Shown one piece after another: positions 59,021 to 64,000 of a DNA stretch of 64,000 bases. Below the pieces are notes generated by a model, which made no database searches, had not been told where the DNA came from, and saw only the letters and a program-made list of their open reading frames with translations. Location of the stretch: contig CP073744.1 in the NCBI GenBank assembly GCA_024397955.1, positions 310,001 to 374,000 of the forward strand, given 5' to 3'. How positions within the stretch are numbered: the stretch's first letter is position 1; each line of letters starts with the position of its first letter. This DNA comes from a bacterium SCSIO 12696 (GTDB taxonomy: Bacteria; Pseudomonadota; Gammaproteobacteria; Pseudomonadales; Porticoccaceae). A program made the position numbers and the translations under genes.

Positions 59021-59485
59021 ATGAAAGGTGATGCAAAGGTCATTGAATACCTGAACAAGGCGTTGACCAATGAGCTGACCGCCATCAATCAGTACTTTCT
59101 GCACGCTCGTATGTACAAAAACTGGGGGCTGGAGAAGCTCAACGAAAAAGAGTACGAGGAATCAATCGATGAGATGAAACACGCCGATCAATTGATTGAG
59201 CGTATCTTGTTCCTGGAAGGCCTGCCCAACTTGCAAGATTTGGGTAAGCTGATGATCGGTGAAGACGTTAAAGAGATGATCGAAGGGGACATGAAGATTG
59301 AACAGCTGGCCATTCCCCTGCTGCGCGAAGCCATCGCTTACTGCGAATCGGTTTCTGATTACGTATCTCGAGAGCTGTTTGAAAGCATCCTGGAAAGCGA
59401 AGAGGAACACTTGGATTGGCTTGAGACCCAGCTGGAACTGATCGATCGAGTTGGAATACAGAATTACCAGCAGTCGATGATGTAA
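59021..59485 (+). CDS. bfr: Bacterioferritin
   Basis: This 24-subunit iron store has ferroxidase activity and intersubunit heme. At 154 aa it keeps all ferroxidase ligands (E18, E51, H54, E94, E127, H130) and the heme ligand M52. AGGAG lies eight bases before ATG 59021. The 150 bases upstream are very AT-rich and would hold its own promoter; no firm operator could be assigned. It works with bfd just upstream. Confidence 0.97.
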   Translation: MKGDAKVIEYLNKALTNELTAINQYFLHARMYKNWGLEKLNEKEYEESIDEMKHADQLIERILFLEGLPNLQDLGKLMIGEDVKEMIEGDMKIEQLAIPLLREAIAYCESVSDYVSRELFESILESEEEHLDWLETQLELIDRVGIQNYQQSMM

Positions 59486-59511
59486 ATCTGTTCGATCATA
59501 TGTGTACAAAA

Positions 59512-59534
59512 CGGAGCCTGTTGGCTCCGTTTTT
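59512..59534 (+). terminator. Terminator after bfr
   Basis: CGGAGCC (59512-59518) pairs with GGCTCCG (59523-59529), followed by five T. Confidence 0.88.
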
Positions 59535-59592
59535 GCTGGCGCTGCTTTTGAGTGCTACAGTTTCCAGCTGATAATAATAAAAGGACGTTAGC

Positions 59593-61548
59593 GTGCCCCA
59601 GAATGGCTTAGATCCCAAAGCGTATACCGAGCTGCAACCTGGAGACGACTACCCACCTTTTGTTCCTGCTTCTGAATCTGTTGCCGAACTCACCTTTAAA
59701 TCACTGGGTTTGGGCATTCTTTTTGGTGTGATATTCGGTGCTGCCAATGCTTACCTTGGGCTGAGGGCAGGGCTAACCATCAGCACATCGATACCGGTAG
59801 CGGTTATGTCTGTGGCGGTTTTCCGCATCCTTGCTCGTTATGGCAAGCCCTCTACGATTCTTGAAACCAATATTGCTCAAACTACTGGGTCTGCCTCCAG
59901 CTCAGTAGCCAGTGGTGTCATTTTCACATTGCCAGCGCTGTTTATGTGGGGAGTCGCCCCAGGGCTCTTGCAGATGACAATTTTGGCCATGTGCGGTGGC
60001 CTACTGGGCATCCTGTTTATGATCCCCCTGCGCAAATTCCTGATCGAGCGAGAGCATGGTAAGTTGCCTTACCCAGAGGGCACTGCATGCGCAGAAGTAT
60101 TGGTGGCTAATGAAGCAGGGGGCGGTCGTGCCAAGCGTATTTTTGCGGGCATCGGTGTCGGTATGCTGTTCAAGGCCCTGACCTCCTGGATTAAAGTGAT
60201 TCCAGGTCACGTCAGTGCCAACATCCCTTTTATCAACAAGGCCCAGCTGGGCCTGGACTTATCACCGGCACTGTTTGGTGTTGGCTACATACTGGGGTTG
60301 CGTATTGCTTTGGTCATGGTGGGCGGTGGTCTTTTGTCTTGGTTAGTGATTATTCCGGTAATCGACGCCCTGTGGGCCATGCAAACTCAACCGGTTTTCC
60401 CGGAAGCGGTGAAGTTGGTAAAAGATATGTCCGCCGGCGAAATCTGGACACGTTATGTGCGCTATATCGGCGCTGGTGCAGTAGCCACTGCCGGAATTAT
60501 TACTCTGGTACGCAATATCCCGATGATGATTCAGAGCTTCAAAGTGGGTGGTGCTGAACTTCGTGATCGCGCAACCAATACCGCATCCCCTGTGCGCCGC
60601 GAGCTTCGTACCAAGCGGGACTTACCCCTGAAGTTTGTGGGCGTTGGCGTTGCGGCTATCGTATTAGTATTGACGTTAGTGCCTAATGCGTTCGGCGATA
60701 TTGGCAACATTGGTGCTCGATTGGCGGCAGCGCTTTGCGTGTCGTTATTTGCGTTTTTCTTTGTGACAGTAGCGTCCCGAATTGTGGGTATGGTGGGGGT
60801 AACCTCTAACCCCACCAGCGGTATGACCATTGCTGCGTTGCTTGGCACTGCGTCTATCTTTTTGGCGTTTGGCTGGACAGATACGACGGGCAAGGCGGCT
60901 ACGTTGATTGTGGGTTGTGTGGTCGCTATTGCTGCATCTATTGCCGGAGATACGTCTCAAGATCTGAAAAGTGGCTTTCTGTTGGGTGCAACACCCAAGT
61001 ATCAACAAATGGCCGAGTTGATCGGGGTGCTGACTTCCGCCACCTTTGTTTGTCTATCCGTGCTTTTATTGGCGGAAACCTTTGGTTTTGGCTCTTCCGA
61101 GCTTCCCGCCCCCCAGGCCACTCTGATGAAGTTGGTCATTGATGGGGTGCTGGACCAGAATCTGCCTTGGGGCCTGGTACTTATTGGAGTGGCAATTGCT
61201 GTCGCCTGCGAGTTACTGCGTATTCCATCGCTACCGTTCGCAGTGGGTGTTTATCTGCCAGTGTCGACCATGACGCCAATCCTGATAGGCGGCCTCATCC
61301 GTTACTATTTCGAGCGCAACAAGCAAGGCGAAGCGTTGGAGGCTTGTCGTGAAAAAGGCGTTTTACTTGGGTCAGGATTTGTCGGTGGTGTAGGCCTTCT
61401 GGGTGTGGGTATTGCAGCAACGGCTTTTATCACCTCGAGGAAGCCCGAGGGGGTCGGCAGTGATTGGCCTGGGGCTGAATGGGCGGGCTTGGCTGCTTTT
61501 ATTGTGTTGGTGTTCTGGTTTTTTAGGTCGATCAATAGCGGAAGATAA
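59593..61548 (+). CDS. OPT-family oligopeptide transporter
   Basis: This is a polytopic transporter of 651 aa with about 15-16 helices. OPT motifs include the NAYLGLRAGLTISTSIP region, TNIAQTTGSASSSVASG, PYPEGTACAEVLVANE and GVTSNPTSGMTIAALL. The family moves peptides or metal chelates. The start is GTG at 59593, eight bases after AAGGA. It is followed by a POT-type peptide transporter on the same strand after 185 bases, suggesting a peptide-use theme. The substrate is not determinable. Confidence 0.93.
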   Translation: MPQNGLDPKAYTELQPGDDYPPFVPASESVAELTFKSLGLGILFGVIFGAANAYLGLRAGLTISTSIPVAVMSVAVFRILARYGKPSTILETNIAQTTGSASSSVASGVIFTLPALFMWGVAPGLLQMTILAMCGGLLGILFMIPLRKFLIEREHGKLPYPEGTACAEVLVANEAGGGRAKRIFAGIGVGMLFKALTSWIKVIPGHVSANIPFINKAQLGLDLSPALFGVGYILGLRIALVMVGGGLLSWLVIIPVIDALWAMQTQPVFPEAVKLVKDMSAGEIWTRYVRYIGAGAVATAGIITLVRNIPMMIQSFKVGGAELRDRATNTASPVRRELRTKRDLPLKFVGVGVAAIVLVLTLVPNAFGDIGNIGARLAAALCVSLFAFFFVTVASRIVGMVGVTSNPTSGMTIAALLGTASIFLAFGWTDTTGKAATLIVGCVVAIAASIAGDTSQDLKSGFLLGATPKYQQMAELIGVLTSATFVCLSVLLLAETFGFGSSELPAPQATLMKLVIDGVLDQNLPWGLVLIGVAIAVACELLRIPSLPFAVGVYLPVSTMTPILIGGLIRYYFERNKQGEALEACREKGVLLGSGFVGGVGLLGVGIAATAFITSRKPEGVGSDWPGAEWAGLAAFIVLVFWFFRSINSGR

Positions 61549-61733
61549 GTAAATAGCCTTGGAGGCGATACTGTAAGGTTATTTGTACAGAGTTTGACGG
61601 TAGTTTCATTCCCGTTTTATTGCCAAGGGCCTCAGGATGCCTACACTGACGGGTTTTCGAAAAATATTGCCAATAAAAATAAAAGCCTTGGTTATTAAAA
61701 TTAACACTTAATATTTGTGGAGTTTAGGTAGAT

Positions 61734-63314
61734 ATGTCTAATGGTGATGCAGTAGCTACCCCCGGTAGTGACGCGCTTAACAATTCCGTCGCCGGTATTC
61801 GTGAAGAGGTCATGAACCATCCCTCAGGTTTGTTTGTCCTGTTTTTTACCGAAATGTGGGAGCGTTTTAGTTACTACGGCATGCGTGCTTTGCTGGTGCT
61901 GTTTCTTGTGGCAGGCATTGCTGATGGCGGTTGGGGATGGGAGCGTGCGGATGCTCTGATACTGTTTGGTTGGTATGGCTCACTGGTTTATCTGACGCCG
62001 CTGATTGGTGGCATGATCGCGGATAAATTTACCGGCTGTCGAAATGCGGTGGTTATTGGCGCATTGCTCATGACATTGGGGCATGGTTCTTTGGCATTGG
62101 AGTCAGAGTGGAGCTTCTACCTTGGTCTTCTGCTGTTGATCTTGGGCAACGGTATGTTCAAGCCCAATATTTCCTCAATGGTTGGCGACCTGTACAAAGG
62201 GCAAGAGGGTAAAAAAGACTCCGCCTACACCATTTTTTATATGGGTATCAACGCAGGTGCCTTTCTCGGCATTATGCTGTGTGGCTATGTGGGTGAGACC
62301 GTAGGCTGGCACTATGGATTTGGCTTGGCTGGTATTTTTATGTTTTTTGGCCTTCTGCAATTTTATTTTTCAAAAAAGCTATTTGGAAGTATTGGTGAAA
62401 AAGATGATCCGGATCATTTGGTAGAAACTGCGGATGAAACCGGGCACGAGCCAGAGCCTAAAGTAGTTAGGGAGCGGCTATTCGTTATTGGTGTTTTTGC
62501 GTTTTTCACGATTTTCTTTTGGATGGCTTTTGAGCAGGCCGCTGGTTCTATGACCATTTTTGCCAGCGATTACACCCAGCGAACTCTTACCGGCACCTGG
62601 GCTACTGTGTTCACATGGACGAATTTCCTGTTAACGATAGTTCCTATAGTGATCGTTACTGCAGTACTGTACTTGCTTATCCGCCGCACTTTTAAATACA
62701 TTCCTCTATCAAATGCGTTACTGGCATTCAGCTTTTTAATTATCTGGTGCATTGTTATCTGGAAGGTTCAAAATGAGCTGAGCGCAGATACTACCGAAGT
62801 ACCTGCGTCCTGGTTTGGTATTCTCAACTCATTTTTTATTATTGCTCTGGCACCGTTGTTTTCAAAATTTTGGGCGGGTAGTGGTAAGAATATTTCTGGG
62901 CCCACCAAGTTTGCTCTGGGTCTGATTTTGCTGGGCAGTGGTTTTGGCTTCCTGGCTTATGGGGCTTCTTCAATACCGGCTGGTGCAAGTACTGCAGCAG
63001 TGTCTATGATTTGGCTGGTACTTGCGTATTTTATGCACACTGTAGGTGAGCTTTGCTTGTCGCCAGTTGGTTTGTCTTACGTTAATAAACTATCGCCCAA
63101 ACGCTTAATGAGTACCATGTTCGGCATCTGGTTCTTGTCCAGTTTTGTGGCACACCTTCTGGCTGGTTACAGTGGCAGTGTTATTGATAGCTTCTCAGCG
63201 GAGTATTCCATGTCAGGGTTCTTCTTGCTGTTTACTGCGATACCTGTCGTCGCAGGAGTTGTTATGTTTCTGCTTAAACCGACTCTAGTACGCTGGATGC
63301 ACGGGGTCCATTAA
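61734..63314 (+). CDS. POT/PTR2-family peptide:proton symporter
   Basis: This is a major-facilitator-type di/tripeptide transporter of 526 aa. It has the ExxERFxYYG motif (E40, E43, R44, F45, Y47-Y48), the PTR2 signature FYMGINAGAFLG, and GxLADKF-like GGMIADKFTG. About 14 helices are expected, with an acidic cytoplasmic loop (EKDDPDHLVETADETG). It has its own upstream region (61549-61733, AT-rich, no clear operator) and a strong terminator. Confidence 0.95.
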   Translation: MSNGDAVATPGSDALNNSVAGIREEVMNHPSGLFVLFFTEMWERFSYYGMRALLVLFLVAGIADGGWGWERADALILFGWYGSLVYLTPLIGGMIADKFTGCRNAVVIGALLMTLGHGSLALESEWSFYLGLLLLILGNGMFKPNISSMVGDLYKGQEGKKDSAYTIFYMGINAGAFLGIMLCGYVGETVGWHYGFGLAGIFMFFGLLQFYFSKKLFGSIGEKDDPDHLVETADETGHEPEPKVVRERLFVIGVFAFFTIFFWMAFEQAAGSMTIFASDYTQRTLTGTWATVFTWTNFLLTIVPIVIVTAVLYLLIRRTFKYIPLSNALLAFSFLIIWCIVIWKVQNELSADTTEVPASWFGILNSFFIIALAPLFSKFWAGSGKNISGPTKFALGLILLGSGFGFLAYGASSIPAGASTAAVSMIWLVLAYFMHTVGELCLSPVGLSYVNKLSPKRLMSTMFGIWFLSSFVAHLLAGYSGSVIDSFSAEYSMSGFFLLFTAIPVVAGVVMFLLKPTLVRWMHGVH

Positions 63315-63333
63315 CTGGATTCGACAGTCAAAT

Positions 63334-63367
63334 AAAAAAACGCGCCTCAATGTAGGCGCGTTTTTTT
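63334..63367. terminator. Bidirectional terminator between POT gene and mnmC
   Basis: CGCGCCT (63341-63347) pairs with AGGCGCG (63354-63360), with seven A on the left and seven T on the right, serving both converging genes. Confidence 0.9.
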
Positions 63368-63378
63368 GTGCCTTTTTT

Positions 63379-64000
63379 CTATCCTCTTTTTAAACGGCGA
63401 ATTAAAAACCGCGCCGGGTTTAATGCCTGTGCCAGCTGCCTGTCCACAGGTATCACTTCGCCACAAATTTGGGCTGCCAGAAGCTCTGCCGCTAGTGGTG
63501 CGTAGCTGAGGCCGCGGGAGCCATAGCCGCAACTGATATAAAGCCCAGAGTAGTATGTGCCCGGAAGTGGGATATCCGCTCGTGCATTTTTTTTCATCAG
63601 AGCAAATCGCTCTTGCATTGCTTTGGCTATAGGTGCTGGGCCGACAATGGGCAGATAGTCCGGAGTCGTGCAACGAAAACCCACACGGCCAGTGGCTGCC
63701 TCTGGGCTGCCTGGTAAGGCTTCCGCAATTCCTGAATCCATCGAAGCGAGTTTGGCAAAGTTTTCCCGATGGTCTTGCAGGCGTACATCGGGGCAGTTGT
63801 CGTTGAGGTGGTAAGTGGCCCCCAGTGTCAGCGAGCCTTGATGGGCGGGGGCAATGTAGGCGCTGCCACAGACAACGGTTTTTAAGGGGCTGTTGGGGGT
63901 TTCTACCTGGCTAATTTGGCCGCGAATCCGTTTTAGGGGCAGGTGCTGGCATTGCTGCAGCGTTGCTGCCTGGTGGCTACAGGCGACAACTACGGTTTCA
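63379..64000 (-). CDS. mnmC: MnmC C-terminal FAD oxidoreductase domain (partial)
   Basis: The gene runs off the right edge, so only about 207 C-terminal residues are seen; the reading frame stays open to base 64000. The segments VVACSHQAATL, RGQISQVETP, GSAYIAPAHQGSLTLGATY and GRVGFRCTTPDYLPIVGP match the FAD-dependent domain of MnmC. That domain demodifies cmnm5s2U to nm5s2U at tRNA wobble position 34. The N-terminal methyltransferase domain would lie beyond the window. An internal ATG at 63741 is not the true start. Confidence 0.92.
   Translation of the reverse strand, partial: ETVVVACSHQAATLQQCQHLPLKRIRGQISQVETPNSPLKTVVCGSAYIAPAHQGSLTLGATYHLNDNCPDVRLQDHRENFAKLASMDSGIAEALPGSPEAATGRVGFRCTTPDYLPIVGPAPIAKAMQERFALMKKNARADIPLPGTYYSGLYISCGYGSRGLSYAPLAAELLAAQICGEVIPVDRQLAQALNPARFLIRRLKRG

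Overview
The window is ordinary chromosomal DNA of a gammaproteobacterium, moderately GC-rich and densely coded, with no prophage, IS transposase, integrase or CRISPR array. Gene blocks match those of Pseudomonas and Escherichia (ffs-dnaX-ybaB-recR, fadBA, tig-clpP-clpX-lon-hupB-ppiD, mltD-gloB-yafS-like-rnhA-dnaQ). The protein sequences, an NhaD antiporter and intergenic palindromes of a type I associate with marine gammaproteobacteria suggest a marine Cellvibrionales-like bacterium; that placement is inference.

Layout. 1-5.5 kb: 4.5S RNA, dnaX with a canonical programmed frameshift signal, ybaB, recR, rnd, ycgL, ycgN and a small membrane protein. 5.6-9.7 kb: a retropepsin-like lipoprotein, an inactive transglutaminase/7TM protein and an ATP-grasp ligase (a poorly understood peptide-modification-type cluster), then fpr. 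9.8-11.4 kb (minus strand): ECF sigma factor, candidate anti-sigma and a DUF6249-type membrane protein. 11.5-18.2 kb: tex, a methyltransferase and fadBA. 18.3-27.7 kb: a lipoprotein, tRNA-Leu and the protein quality-control block. 27.7-32.3 kb: mltD, gloB, yafS-like methyltransferase, rnhA and dnaQ. 32.5-39 kb: nhaD, nudC, sohB, an alpha/beta hydrolase lipoprotein, and a glycerophosphodiesterase/short FAD G3P dehydrogenase pair. 39.1-39.45 kb: three tRNAs (Pro, Arg, His). 39.5-44.6 kb: a VOC protein, a CbbR-like LysR regulator divergent from a small membrane protein-sbtA-purE-purK operon, and a SOUL protein. 44.7-50.3 kb: an AT-rich orphan lipoprotein, fusA-type EF-G, folD, trmA and a YjbQ protein. 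50.3-58.2 kb: SLC13/RCK permease, MATE exporter, DUF2058, a small membrane protein, SprT-like protein, YhiN-type flavoprotein, EamA transporter and YigZ. 58.2-64 kb: a large palindromic element, bfd, bfr, OPT and POT peptide transporters, and the C-terminal part of mnmC running off the window.

The most noteworthy non-coding signal is a set of intergenic palindromic elements. Three (7883-7970, 18183-18287, 31444-31547) share a roughly 53-bp core, but their long outer arms are unrelated in sequence between copies while staying self-complementary within each copy. Others are a 272-bp three-stem element at 58191-58462, a nested element with compensatory stem changes at 52319-52460, and a string of four hairpins at 32372-32497. 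The best functional leads are the sbtA-purE-purK operon (bicarbonate uptake joined to the bicarbonate-using step of purine synthesis) and the retropepsin/transglutaminase-7TM/ATP-grasp cluster.
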